NCBI RefSeq assembly: GCF_900129635.1
Contig: NZ_FSRB01000001.1
Coordinates: 3,387,501 to 3,451,500, forward strand
Length of the DNA: 64,000 nucleotides
From: Singulisphaera sp. GP187
GTDB taxonomy: Bacteria > Planctomycetota > Planctomycetia > Isosphaerales > Isosphaeraceae
Reading direction: 5' to 3'
This document shows, piece by piece, positions 9,838-18,589 of the stretch (the stretch's first letter is position 1; every line of letters starts with the position of its first letter). The translations under genes were made by a program, and so were the position numbers. The notes beneath the pieces are model-generated. The model was not told where the DNA came from, made no database searches, and was given only the letters and a program-made list of their open reading frames with translations.

Positions 9838-11067
9838 TCAGCGCGGTCCATTCCGTTCGCCAGTCGGCAGCAAATGGCCCATTTTATCGCGCTTGGTGTC
9901 CAGATACTTGGTTCGCTCCGACGCTTCGGGAGCGATGATCGGCACCTGGTCGACCACCTGGAGGCCATGCCCCTGGATGACGAAGGCATCAACTTTCTTG
10001 GGGTTGTTCGTCAAGAGCCGAACCTTGGTCAGGCCGAGATCCTGGAGGATTTGCAGTCCCACGCCATAGTCGCGGGGATCGGCCGGAAAGCCGAGTGCCT
10101 GGTTGGCCTCGACGGTATCCATCCCCTGGTCTTGAAGCTCATACGCCTTGAACTTCTCGATCAGGCCGATGCCTCGCCCCTCCTGCGGCAGGTAGAGCAA
10201 GGCCCCCACCCCTTCGCGGCCGATCATTTCCAGGGCGAGGTGGAGCTGGTCGCCGCAGTCGCAGCGCAGCGAGTCGAGCAAGTCGCCGGTGAAGCACGAC
10301 GAGTGGATCCGCACCAGGGGCGCCTCGACCGAGAGCAGGTCGCCCATCGCGAACACGATCGGGTTGTTCTCGGGCTCGTGCTTGACCCCGTAGCCGATGA
10401 CCCGCCCCTTGCCGTAGCGGGAAGGGAGCTCGGCCTCGGCCAGGCGATGCACCAGTTTCTCCCGGCGCCTGCGATAACCGATCAGCATCTCGATTGAGAC
10501 GATCGGCAGGTTGAATTTGGCGGCGATCTCGTGGAGCCGCTCGCGGCTGGCGACGCCGGTCCCGTCGAGGATCTCGATCAGCACCCCCGCCGGAGCGAGA
10601 CCGGCCAGGCGAGCCAGGTCCACCGTGGCCTCGGTGTGCCCCGCGCGGCGGAGCACTCCCCCCTCCTTGGCGATCAGGGCCGGGACGTGCCCGGGACGGA
10701 CCAGGTCGGTCGGTCGAGTCGTCGGATCGACGATCGCGCGGATCGTCCGCGCCCGCTCCTCGGCACTGATGCCGGTGCGGCACGTCTTGTGGTCGACCAT
10801 GACCGTGAACGAGCAGCCGTGCGGCGCGGTGTTCGTCTCGACCATCGGATTCAGATCGAGCCGCTTGGCCAGGTCGGGCATGATCGGAACGCACAACTGC
10901 CCGCGTCCCTCCGTGATCATGAACTCGACCGTCTCAGGCGTGATCCGCTCGGCCGCGGCAACGAAATCGCCCTCGTTCTCACGGCTTTCGTCGTCGACCA
11001 CGATGACCACGCGCCCCTCGGACATGGCCTGAAGGGCATCCTCGATCTTCGAGAATTGATAGGACAT
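9838..11067 (-). CDS. ribBA: Bifunctional DHBP synthase / GTP cyclohydrolase II
   Basis: 409 residues, the normal size for the fusion. The N-terminal half makes 3,4-dihydroxy-2-butanone 4-phosphate from ribulose 5-phosphate; its acidic metal site is DDESRENEGD at 25-34. The C-terminal half opens the imidazole ring of GTP; its zinc cysteines are C258, C269 and C271 (SSCFTGD ... CDCGDQ), and the conserved LPQEGRGIGL begins near 293. Together they supply both riboflavin precursors. I looked upstream for an FMN riboswitch and did not see its conserved segments. It is divergent from the DUF1549 gene at 11286. Confidence 0.97.
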   Translation of the reverse strand: MSYQFSKIEDALQAMSEGRVVIVVDDESRENEGDFVAAAERITPETVEFMITEGRGQLCVPIMPDLAKRLDLNPMVETNTAPHGCSFTVMVDHKTCRTGISAEERARTIRAIVDPTTRPTDLVRPGHVPALIAKEGGVLRRAGHTEATVDLARLAGLAPAGVLIEILDGTGVASRERLHEIAAKFNLPIVSIEMLIGYRRRREKLVHRLAEAELPSRYGKGRVIGYGVKHEPENNPIVFAMGDLLSVEAPLVRIHSSCFTGDLLDSLRCDCGDQLHLALEMIGREGVGALLYLPQEGRGIGLIEKFKAYELQDQGMDTVEANQALGFPADPRDYGVGLQILQDLGLTKVRLLTNNPKKVDAFVIQGHGLQVVDQVPIIAPEASERTKYLDTKRDKMGHLLPTGERNGPR

Positions 11068-11285
11068 CGGACTCGACCTCTCCGAAAGACAACGACAGAC
11101 GGCCAGGGGACCCGAGGAACACTCGTCCTCTGTCTGAGATCATTCACCACTTGCCCCATTGTAGGGGAAGCCGGCTAGTTGCGCGCACGGAATCTCCCGG
11201 GAGTTCCTCCGTGCGATCGTCCCGAACCGGCCGGGCCAGGCCGGTTCCCATTGCCAAGCGGCCCGAGGCGCGGCACATTGCCGGG

Positions 11286-13751
11286 ATGAGCATCGCCGGA
11301 CGCAACGCGATATCCTGTCTCGTTCTCGAATGGCTGTTGCTGCACGCGCTCGCCCTGCCGGCTTGCCCGGCAAGCCTCGTCGTCGAGCCCGCGGAAATCC
11401 AGCTCCTCGGGTCCGATCGCCGGGCCCAAATCCTCGTTTCGAAAACGAGCGGTAGCGATCGGCCGATGAGCGACCTGACTCACGACGGCTCGTTGCACTT
11501 CAAGAGCCTCAACCCTGCGGTCGCGGTGGTTGACCGCCAGGGACGAGTCCGACCGACCGGCGCGGGCGAAGCCAGGATCACGATCGATCATGAAGGGGAT
11601 TCTGCAAGCGTTCGGGTCGTGGTGGACGACTTCGCCGACCGCCGGCCGGTCTCATTCACCGCGGAAGTCATGCCGATCCTTGCGAGACAAGGATGCAACT
11701 CCGGCGCCTGCCACGGCAAGGCGAGCGGACAGAACGGATTTCGGCTCAGCCTGCTCGGCTCGGACCCTCGGTTCGACTATGAGAGCCTGGTCCGCGACAG
11801 CCGAGGGCGCCGGGTCTTTCCCGCCGCGCCGGCGGCGAGCCTGCTCCTCCGCAAACCGACGGCGGAGCTCGGCCACGGCGGCGGCCGAAAATTTGCGAGG
11901 GATTCTCCCGAATACCGAACCCTCGCCCGCTGGATCGCGCAAGGGATGCCCTACGACCCCACTCAGGGTCCCTCAGTCCTCAAAATCGAAGTCACCCCGG
12001 CGCGCCGGCGGATCGAGCCCAAACGGACACAGCAACTCCGCGTGACCGCCCAGCTCAGCGACGGTTCCGAGGCCGACGTCACCCACCTGGCGCAGTACCA
12101 GTCGAACGCACTCGACCTGGCCGCCGTCGATGAATCGGGGCGGGTCGCAGTGCTCGACGGCGTCGGAGAGGCCGCGATCATGGCCCGGTTCGGGGGGCAA
12201 GTGGCGGTCGCCCGCCTCATCGTCCCGCGGCTTGATCACCCCACCCCCTGGGACGCACCTCCGTCGACCAATCCCATCGACCCCTTGATCTTTGGCAAAC
12301 TCCGCGAGTTGGGCATCCCCCCGAGCGCAACCTGCACGGACGCCGAGTTCGCGCGCCGGTCGGCACTCGACCTCTGCGGGATCCTGCCTGACCCGGGCGA
12401 AGTCGCCGCGTTCGAGGCCAGCCACGACCCGAGTAAGCGGGCCCAGTGGGTCGACCGGCTCCTCGACCGCCCTGAATACTCCGACCTGTTCGCGATGAAG
12501 TGGTCGGCCATCCTGCGGAACAAGCGGAGCCTCGGCGCGCTCTCCCAACCCGGGACGTTCGCGTTCCATGCCTGGATCCGCGAGGCCCTGGCCGAGAACT
12601 TGCCTTACGACCAGTTCGCGGCCGCGATCCTGACGGCGAAAGGCGATTCCGCGGCGTCCCCCCCCGTCGTCTGGTTCCGGCACGCAAAAACGCTCGAGGA
12701 GCAGGTTGATGATACCGCCCAACTCTTCCTCGGGGTCCGGCTCCAATGCGCCCGCTGTCATCATCATCCGTTTGAATCTTGGGGCCAGGATGATTATTAC
12801 GGCTTCGCCGCCCACTTCGCCCGGGTCGGCCGCAAGCCCGGGCCCGACCCCGTGACCCCGCGGATCTTCGTCCTCCCCGAGGGCCAGGCGACCGACCCTC
12901 TGACCGGCAAAACCTATGCGCCTCGCGTGCTCGGCGGATCCGAGCAGCCCAACCTCGGCCCGCACCACGACCCCAGGGAAGAGTTGGCCAACTGGCTCCG
13001 CCGACCCGACAACCCGTTCCTCGCCCGTGCGATCGTCAACCGCTACTGGAAGCACCTCTTCGGCCGAGGACTCTTCGAGCCCGAGGACGACATGCGCGCC
13101 AGCAACCCGCCTTCCAACCCCGAGCTGCTCGACTTCCTGGCCGCCGACTTCGTCCGCCACGGCCATGACCTGAAACAACTCCTCCGCCTGATGGCGACCA
13201 GCCGCGCTTACGATCGCTCGAGCCTCCCCACCCCGGGTAACGAGCGCGACCGCCAGAACTACGCCCGATATGCCCCGCGCCGGCTCCCCGCCGAAGTCTT
13301 GCTCGACGCCATCGGCACCGTGACGGGAAGTCCCGACCCTTTCGAAGGCCTGCCCCGCAACTTCCGGGCGACCCAGCTTCCCGACGACGGGTACGCCTCA
13401 GCTCTGCTCGAGACCTTCGGTCGCCCCAAACGTGAAAGCGTCTGCGAATGCGAGCGCGTGACCGACCCAAGCCTCTCGCAGAGCCTCCTCCTGCTGAACT
13501 CCCCGACCCTGCAACGCCAGCTCAGTGCCGATGAAGGCCGCGCAGCGCTCCTGGCGAACGATCCCCGACCCGATCGCGCCAAGATCGCTTCGCTCTATCG
13601 GGTCGCCCTCTCCCGCCCCCCGTCCGACGCCGAACAAGCCGTCTGCCTGGCCCACATCAACCGCTTACGACCCGAGGGCCGAGTTCGCCAGGCCTACGAA
13701 GACCTGATCTGGACCTTGATCAACACCAAGGAATTTCTCTTCAATCAGTGA
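11286..13751 (+). CDS. DUF1549/DUF1553 secreted cytochrome-like protein
   Basis: 821 residues from ATG 11286; the longer frame upstream has no signal peptide. A hydrophobic leader (10-30) precedes a Big_2-like immunoglobulin domain (about 30-115), a cytochrome-like segment with QGCNSGACHG at 136-145, a second Ig-like region, then the DUF1549 and DUF1553 domains. CARCHHHPFE in the middle is a canonical CxxCH haem motif. These proteins are typical of planctomycetes and usually sit beside DUF1501 genes; their enzymatic role is not established. Here the nearest DUF1501 gene is about 9.7 kb away. The stop overlaps the convergent regulator gene by seven bases. Confidence 0.88.
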   Translation: MSIAGRNAISCLVLEWLLLHALALPACPASLVVEPAEIQLLGSDRRAQILVSKTSGSDRPMSDLTHDGSLHFKSLNPAVAVVDRQGRVRPTGAGEARITIDHEGDSASVRVVVDDFADRRPVSFTAEVMPILARQGCNSGACHGKASGQNGFRLSLLGSDPRFDYESLVRDSRGRRVFPAAPAASLLLRKPTAELGHGGGRKFARDSPEYRTLARWIAQGMPYDPTQGPSVLKIEVTPARRRIEPKRTQQLRVTAQLSDGSEADVTHLAQYQSNALDLAAVDESGRVAVLDGVGEAAIMARFGGQVAVARLIVPRLDHPTPWDAPPSTNPIDPLIFGKLRELGIPPSATCTDAEFARRSALDLCGILPDPGEVAAFEASHDPSKRAQWVDRLLDRPEYSDLFAMKWSAILRNKRSLGALSQPGTFAFHAWIREALAENLPYDQFAAAILTAKGDSAASPPVVWFRHAKTLEEQVDDTAQLFLGVRLQCARCHHHPFESWGQDDYYGFAAHFARVGRKPGPDPVTPRIFVLPEGQATDPLTGKTYAPRVLGGSEQPNLGPHHDPREELANWLRRPDNPFLARAIVNRYWKHLFGRGLFEPEDDMRASNPPSNPELLDFLAADFVRHGHDLKQLLRLMATSRAYDRSSLPTPGNERDRQNYARYAPRRLPAEVLLDAIGTVTGSPDPFEGLPRNFRATQLPDDGYASALLETFGRPKRESVCECERVTDPSLSQSLLLLNSPTLQRQLSADEGRAALLANDPRPDRAKIASLYRVALSRPPSDAEQAVCLAHINRLRPEGRVRQAYEDLIWTLINTKEFLFNQ

Positions 13752-14221
13752 TCGCCTCTTGGTACGTCGCCTCTGCCGTGTTGCTCCAAGTAGTCCCCAA
13801 GCAAAACGACCAGATCAGCTCGCCGCGTCATGAACTGGTCGAGGGTATACTCGTCAAGGACCGCTAGAAAAGCCTGCTGGGCGCGTTGAAGCGCCCCTTT
13901 CAACCCGCAGGAGGGCGAAATCGGGCAGGTATTCGTCTCGGGATCGAAGCATTCCACGAGGTGGAAATGGGGCTCGGTGTGCCGGATCAACCAGCCGATG
14001 TTGATCTCGGCCGGGTTCATCGCAAGCCGCATCCCGCCGCCCCGTCCCCGCTGAGACTCGACCACCCCAAGCTCGGTGACCGTCTGCACCACCTTCACCA
14101 GATGATGCCTCGAGATCCCAAACGCCCGGCTGATCTCGTCGACCGAGACCACTTGCCCGGGGTGACAGGCCAGGTAGATCACCAGCCGCAAACTGTAGTC
14201 GGAGAATTGAGTCAGATGCAC
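13745..14221 (-). CDS. nsrR: NsrR-like Rrf2 family transcriptional regulator
   Basis: 158 residues. The N-terminal winged helix starts MHLTQFSDYSLRLVIYLA and contains GISRHHLVKVVQ, as in NsrR. Three cysteines, C91, C99 and C105, match the Fe-S ligand region of NsrR (spacing C-x7-C-x5-C). The family senses nitric oxide through the cluster and represses NO-defence genes. It is transcribed away from the haem protein gene at 14393, and a candidate operator lies between them. The three-cysteine pattern and start are seen directly; the NO role is inferred from family. IscR-type Rrf2 proteins are the main alternative. Confidence 0.82.
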   Translation of the reverse strand: MHLTQFSDYSLRLVIYLACHPGQVVSVDEISRAFGISRHHLVKVVQTVTELGVVESQRGRGGGMRLAMNPAEINIGWLIRHTEPHFHLVECFDPETNTCPISPSCGLKGALQRAQQAFLAVLDEYTLDQFMTRRADLVVLLGDYLEQHGRGDVPRGDH

Positions 14222-14249
14222 GGAGACGCCTCAGCAACTCGACCACAGG

Positions 14250-14275
14250 TTGACAAACGGCCCCGACCCTATAAT
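14250..14275 (+). promoter_or_regulatory. Candidate sigma-70-like promoter for the haem protein gene
   Basis: TTGACA at 14250-14255 and TATAAT at 14270-14275 are both perfect matches to the consensus. The spacing of 14 is shorter than the usual 17, so the pairing is uncertain. The -10 lies just upstream of the candidate operator at 14286. Confidence 0.4.
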
Positions 14276-14285
14276 ATGGATTCTC

Positions 14286-14307
14286 AATGCAGATTAAAAG
14301 TCGCATT
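14286..14307. promoter_or_regulatory. Candidate NsrR operator
   Basis: A 22-bp imperfect inverted repeat with arms AATGC and GCATT around an A/T-rich centre; seven of ten bases per half match. Size and composition resemble known NsrR sites. It lies 65 bases from the regulator start and just after the -10-like box, where binding would block transcription of the gene at 14393. Confidence 0.45.
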
Positions 14308-14392
14308 CCCAGCCGAGACATCCTACCATCGATTCGAGAATTCTGCACAAATCGGTCCGTGGATGTCGAGAAGCCATGGATGAGGGTGAACG

Positions 14393-15757
14393 ATGGCAGC
14401 AAGTGCCCGACCTTCGGCGGTGCGTCAGTTGTTGGTAACGGTCGCGCCCCGGCGAGGACTCCGCGTCCTGCTGGTTGGGTTAGCGGCGTTCGCGGCCGGG
14501 ACCACGGTCTCCGGCCAGGACATTGAGCGTGCCCCGATTCACTACAGCTCGTCGGAACCGCGCAACGCGGTCACGCAGCTCAAGGAGCGGCTTGCCACGG
14601 GAGCGACGAAGCTCGAGTTCGCGACGGAGCACGGGTACTTACGGTCACTGCTCCGTGCGCTCGACATCCCGGAGTCGTCCCAAGTCCTCGTTTTCTCGAA
14701 GACGAGCCTGCAACGCGAGCGGATCTCGCCCAAGACGCCGCGCGCGATCTACTTCAATGATGAGGTGATGGTCGGCTTCTGCCTCCGCGGCCAGGTCATT
14801 GAAATCTCGGCCGTCGACGACGCGATCGGCACCACCTACTATACGCTCGAGCAAACGCGTGAAGAGAAGGCCGGCCCGGAGCGACAGACCGAGTCCTGCC
14901 TGCTCTGCCATAGTTCCTCGACCAATCAAGGGATTCCCGGCCACCTGGTCCGTTCCGTCTTCGTGGACCGCCAGGGGTTACCGCTCCTGGCCAGTGGCAC
15001 GTTCCGCACCGATCACACGAGCCCGCTCGCCGAGCGCTGGGGAGGCTGGTATGTGACCGGCACCAGCGGCCGGCAAACGCACATGGGGAACATGATCAGT
15101 CGAGGACCGAGAAGGCCCGAGGAGATCGACAATACCGACGGGGTCAACGTGGTCGACCTCAAGGAGCGATTCACCACGTCATTCTATCCGACGCCCCATA
15201 GTGACATTGTTGCGTTGATGGTTCTCGAGCACCAGGTCGGCATGCTCAACCGCCTGGCCCGCGCGGGTGTGGAAACGCGCATGGCGCTTGACTATGAGAA
15301 AGAATTCAACAAAGCCCTGGGTGAGCCGCTCGATCAGGAGTCCAGCAGCGCCCGGTCCCGGATCCGGAGCGTCGGCGAGGCCGTGGTCCATTATATGCTC
15401 TTCCGCGATGAGATCCGCCTGACCGACCCCATCGAAGGCACCTCTTCCTTCACGACCGACTTCGCCGCCCGCGGCCCCCGCGACTCGAAGGGCCGGTCGC
15501 TCCGCGACTTCGACCTCAAGACCCGGATCTTCCGGTACCCGTGCAGCTACCTGATCTATTCCCGCGCCTTCGACTCGCTTCCCGACGCCGTGAGGGACTA
15601 CGTCTATCAACGTCTCTGGGAAATCCTCAACGGTCAGGGGACCAAGAAGGACGACCCGGTCCTGGCGTTGGAAGACCGCGAAGCGATCCTTGAGATTCTC
15701 CGTGAGACAAAACAAGGCTTGCCAGACTCTTGGAAGTCCCCGGCCGGATCCCACTGA
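14393..15757 (+). CDS. Exported mono-haem cytochrome-like protein
   Basis: 454 residues. An N-terminal hydrophobic segment (about 22-42) looks like a signal peptide or anchor. A single haem-attachment motif, SCLLCH at 168-173, sits in a planctomycete-type unknown protein. No other domain is recognised. It is divergent from the NsrR-like regulator, with a promoter-like sequence and operator between them, so it may be induced by nitric oxide or Fe-S stress; that is an inference. The last 20 codons fall in a direct repeat whose second copy lies at 17862, where the same C-terminal residues are encoded as a remnant. Confidence 0.7.
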   Translation: MAASARPSAVRQLLVTVAPRRGLRVLLVGLAAFAAGTTVSGQDIERAPIHYSSSEPRNAVTQLKERLATGATKLEFATEHGYLRSLLRALDIPESSQVLVFSKTSLQRERISPKTPRAIYFNDEVMVGFCLRGQVIEISAVDDAIGTTYYTLEQTREEKAGPERQTESCLLCHSSSTNQGIPGHLVRSVFVDRQGLPLLASGTFRTDHTSPLAERWGGWYVTGTSGRQTHMGNMISRGPRRPEEIDNTDGVNVVDLKERFTTSFYPTPHSDIVALMVLEHQVGMLNRLARAGVETRMALDYEKEFNKALGEPLDQESSSARSRIRSVGEAVVHYMLFRDEIRLTDPIEGTSSFTTDFAARGPRDSKGRSLRDFDLKTRIFRYPCSYLIYSRAFDSLPDAVRDYVYQRLWEILNGQGTKKDDPVLALEDREAILEILRETKQGLPDSWKSPAGSH

Positions 15758-15855
15758 CTGGGACGACTCGCGGATCGGAGCGCCGGCTCATGCCCCCCAG
15801 TCCCAGTCCGCTTGACGTGCGGACTCACTTTGTCTCGAGTCGGGGAAGAGCCGAT
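15698..15855 (+). repeat. 158-bp direct repeat, copy 1
   Basis: Begins CTCCGTGAGACAAAACAAGG in the last codons of the preceding gene and runs past its stop. The second copy is at 17862-18019, offset by exactly 2,164 bases with substitutions but no gaps that I can see. The pair brackets the ferritin-like gene. Confidence 0.85.
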
Positions 15856-16154
15856 GGACGCGGGATGAGCGTTCGCCGTGGGCGGATTGGAGTGGCGTTG
15901 AGCCGAGAGGAGCACGGTTGGTTCGCCGTGAAGTAAGAGCGGCCGGCCGGCCGACGACGAGCCGAAGGGGGGTCGTCGACGCGTTTGGATGGCCTCCGGC
16001 GTGCCGACCGCCCCACGCCGTTTTCCAATGGGCACGGGGATCCGGCCCGTGCCCAAGGCGTGTTCAGGAGACCCGGGCGAGGTCCCGCACGATGAAATCA
16101 ACATTCATATGAAACATCTAGGTTGATCACAGCCTCATTGGCATGAGCCACGCT
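15856..16154. other. Gap between convergent genes with a strong palindrome
   Basis: No gene seen. At 16030-16054 a perfect 9-bp stem (GGGCACGGG / CCCGTGCCC) with a 7-base loop could act as a transcription terminator or stabiliser, although neither side has a long T run. Confidence 0.4.
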
Positions 16155-17339
16155 TCAGTCGTCCTCGAGGTGATCGGATCCGCGCCGGGCCGCGTCCGCT
16201 TGTACGGCAAGCCCTCGCATGTAGTGGAAGAATGCGGGAGGCTGGCCGCGGAAGAGCCCCATTGCTGTCAGAAAGCTCAGCGCCCCCATTGCAGCCCCTC
16301 GGGTCTCGGTCGGCCGGATGATCGAACAGCGCGGGAGGTGGTGGCTCAGGAACGGGGTGGGTTCCGGCATGATCTTGTTCTTCTGGAAAAGCTCCTCCGT
16401 GGTGGTCGAGAGGTCCGGGAACGTCAGACCGTTGGTGGGGTCGGTCACCGGAGTCGCGTTTCCCGCCTTGTCGTGCCACGTCTGGAAATGCATCGTCTCC
16501 GTCGGACCAATGCTGAGCAAGATCCTGAGGACCTCGGGGTGTGTCACCCTCTGGGCCAGCGACGGGTAGAGGCTGGACCCTCCCTGCTCGATCGTCGCAA
16601 AGTGAAACCCCGCCGTGAAGGCGATGGCCTTGAGGTGGTCGTCGTTCATGAGGTCGGCATTGGTTCTCGGAATGGCCGTGAATTGCCCGTTCAACAGGCC
16701 CGGGATGACTGGGGCAAACACGAAAGTTGGGTCGAGGTCCGGGTTCTTGTCGGGGTTGCGGTATCGGGTCCACCAGCTGGTGTCCACCGTGAGCTGCGTG
16801 AGGTTGGTGAGCCGGCCGATCTGCTGGGCGCCGGTCGCCTTGCTGCTCGGCAGGTGCCGAAACGCGTCGAGATTGGCCGGCGGCGCCCCGAACGCCATGA
16901 GGTAGGCGTTGAGGAACTGCTCGTGGGTAATCTCGTCTTCGGTGTTATCGTGAATATATTGAGCCATGTCGGTGTCGAGCAACGCGACGGCATCCGTGAA
17001 GGCCTTGTTCCCGGACCCGCCGGGCACGTTGTCGCCCTGGATGCCCGCCAGTTCGTTGTACTGTTGCCAGAGGTCGGCCTCGATGAGTTCCAACGCCGCG
17101 AGGAACCTGAGAATGGCGGCATCTCCCGGAAAGAGACTGCCGCTGTGCCATTGGGCGAGGGCCTCGCGTTGAGCGCCCAGCAACGTGACGCCGGCGGACA
17201 CCGTTCCGGCCGCAGCCACTCCTCGTCGCAGAAACGAACGACGGCCCAACGTGTGGCCGGCACGCTCTCCGGCCGACGGCGTGCCCGCGGGCGCTGGGGG
17301 TTGCGCTGGTTGATCATGGTCGTGAATGTTCAAGGTCAT
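16155..17339 (-). CDS. Tat-exported ferritin-like domain protein
   Basis: 394 residues from ATG 17339, supported by AGGAG nine bases upstream; the frame extends upstream into low-complexity repeats that I consider noncoding. A twin-arginine signal, GRRSFLRRG followed by a hydrophobic run, lies at about 31-62. The mature part has the helical pattern of ferritin-like proteins, with EADLWQQYNE, EITHEQFLNAY and ETMHFQTWHDK supplying Glu and His ligands. Such proteins may bind a di-iron centre in the periplasm; function is otherwise unknown. It is enclosed by 158-bp direct repeats. Confidence 0.8.
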   Translation of the reverse strand: MTLNIHDHDQPAQPPAPAGTPSAGERAGHTLGRRSFLRRGVAAAGTVSAGVTLLGAQREALAQWHSGSLFPGDAAILRFLAALELIEADLWQQYNELAGIQGDNVPGGSGNKAFTDAVALLDTDMAQYIHDNTEDEITHEQFLNAYLMAFGAPPANLDAFRHLPSSKATGAQQIGRLTNLTQLTVDTSWWTRYRNPDKNPDLDPTFVFAPVIPGLLNGQFTAIPRTNADLMNDDHLKAIAFTAGFHFATIEQGGSSLYPSLAQRVTHPEVLRILLSIGPTETMHFQTWHDKAGNATPVTDPTNGLTFPDLSTTTEELFQKNKIMPEPTPFLSHHLPRCSIIRPTETRGAAMGALSFLTAMGLFRGQPPAFFHYMRGLAVQADAARRGSDHLEDD

Positions 17340-17861
17340 CGTCTTGCTCCTTAATTGTGTTGGGCAGGACTCCAGCCTTGCCAGCGTCGAGCCCGATCCA
17401 ACGACGAAACGCTTTCTTGAGAATCGTCCCGAGCGCCGTTCCGCGACGTGAGTACGCGCGGTGGCCGAACAACGACAACGGCTGGACGTCCTTGCCTCTC
17501 GCGGCGAAGAACCGATGGACGACCCTCGCCTTCCCAATGGAGTAGTGCCGGCAGGCCGTAGCGCGGTCGGGTCTTTTTCCGAGAATCCGTAGGTCCGAGG
17601 GTAGGTCCAAGTCGTCCGAGTTGGTCCGAGGTCCAGTTGGTTCGAATGGCCAGGTCCGGGGTCCGAGGGAGGGGCCGAGTAGGGTCCGAGTGGGGTCCGA
17701 GCGAAGGTCCGCGAGCGAAGGTCCGAGTGGCCAGGCTCTTCAGGGGGGAGGCTTGGGAGTGGGTCCGAGTGGCCAGGCTCTTCAGGGGGGAGGCTTGGGA
17801 GGTTCGGGGAAGAAGGGGTTGCCTCAATGGGGGGGCCGAGTGGCCACCTGCGAACCTGCGA
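17340..17861. other. Repeat-rich upstream region of the ferritin-like gene
   Basis: No gene is supported. The heptamer GTCCGAG occurs eight times between about 17590 and 17770, and the end of the stretch is a tandem duplication described separately. The promoter of the ferritin-like gene should be at the left side of this region. Confidence 0.5.
17721..17804. repeat. 42-bp tandem repeat, two units
   Basis: Units 17721-17762 and 17763-17804 are identical over the first 39 bases, each starting GTCCGAGTGGCCAGGCTCTT. They belong to the larger GTCCGAG-rich stretch. Confidence 0.85.
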
Positions 17862-18019
17862 CTCCGTGAGACAAAACAAGGCTTGCCAGACTCTTGGAAG
17901 GCCCCGGCCGGATCCCACTGACCGAGGGAACTCGCGGATTGGAGCGTTGGCTCATCGCCTCCAGTCCCAAGCCGCTTGACGTGCGGACACAGCTTGTCTC
18001 GAGTCGGGTAAAAGCCGAT
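17862..18019 (+). repeat. 158-bp direct repeat, copy 2, with gene remnant
   Basis: Second copy of 15698-15855. Codons up to the TGA ending at 17921 still read RETKQGLPDSWKAPAGSH, the C-terminus of the haem protein at 14393 with one change (Ser to Ala). It is therefore the 3' remnant of a second copy of that gene, or of a close paralogue. Confidence 0.8.
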
Positions 18020-18123
18020 ACTCAGAAGCTATGTGACCGCTCTCGAAAAGGCCAATTCTCTTCTCGCTCTGCGCCTGCTTCCCCCACTGATTCTGCTGAA
18101 AAGCCAGAGAAATAGGCACAGTC

Positions 18124-18426
18124 ATGATTCTCAATCCCATCATTCCTCGAATTCTGGGTAGTTTGGTGGGACTTCTGAGCACCATCGGAGGCCTCGTCCT
18201 GCTCTGGGGTTCAGAAGATGCGATGCAGGTGCTGATTCATTGGATCGGAGAGGAACGGGCACTGGGAGCAAGCTTCGTGATCCGCCAAGCGGACGGAAGC
18301 ACACTGTTGACGAATCCCGGTGCGATGGTGAGGTGGATGAGCCTGATCTGGGTCGTTGGCCTCTCCCAGATTGCGGCCGGAGTATCGCTCCTTAAGAGGA
18401 GTGCAACGAAGGCCAGGCACGAGTAA
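18124..18426 (+). CDS. Hypothetical small two-helix membrane protein
   Basis: 100 residues, no family recognised. Two hydrophobic segments, near residues 9-30 and 70-90, flank a soluble loop. It sits between the 158-bp repeat and the second group II intron, an accessory setting. No partner gene is adjacent. Confidence 0.5.
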   Translation: MILNPIIPRILGSLVGLLSTIGGLVLLWGSEDAMQVLIHWIGEERALGASFVIRQADGSTLLTNPGAMVRWMSLIWVVGLSQIAAGVSLLKRSATKARHE

Positions 18427-18533
18427 AAAAGGATCGCCATCCAAGTGAGCGTGAACGACATCGCTTCACGCATAGGCACGCCACTATCGTCAGGGAGGCG
18501 AGTGAAGGCGGCATTCATTTCCAACGACCAGCC

Positions 18534-18589
18534 ACCCGCCATCGAGCGAGGCATCCCCCTCGTTCCCACGGTCCTCCGTGGGAATGCCG
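18534..18589. repeat. Dispersed palindromic repeat, left arm (copy B)
   Basis: Same sequence as 6217-6272 apart from a few bases, including the TTCCCACGGTCCTCCGTGGG hairpin. It abuts the 3' end of intron copy B. Confidence 0.75.

Noticed and set aside
11068..11285. Possible FMN riboswitch upstream of ribBA
   Set aside because: The conserved segments of the FMN aptamer could not be found on the reverse strand.
16143..17354. 403-codon forward frame opposite the ferritin-like gene
   Set aside because: The reverse strand has Tat signal, ferritin-like helices and AGGAG; the forward frame has none of these.
17585..17804. Possible CRISPR-like array (repeated GTCCGAG units)
   Set aside because: Repeat units are only 7 bases with irregular spacing, and the 42-bp unit occurs just twice with no spacers; no cas genes nearby.
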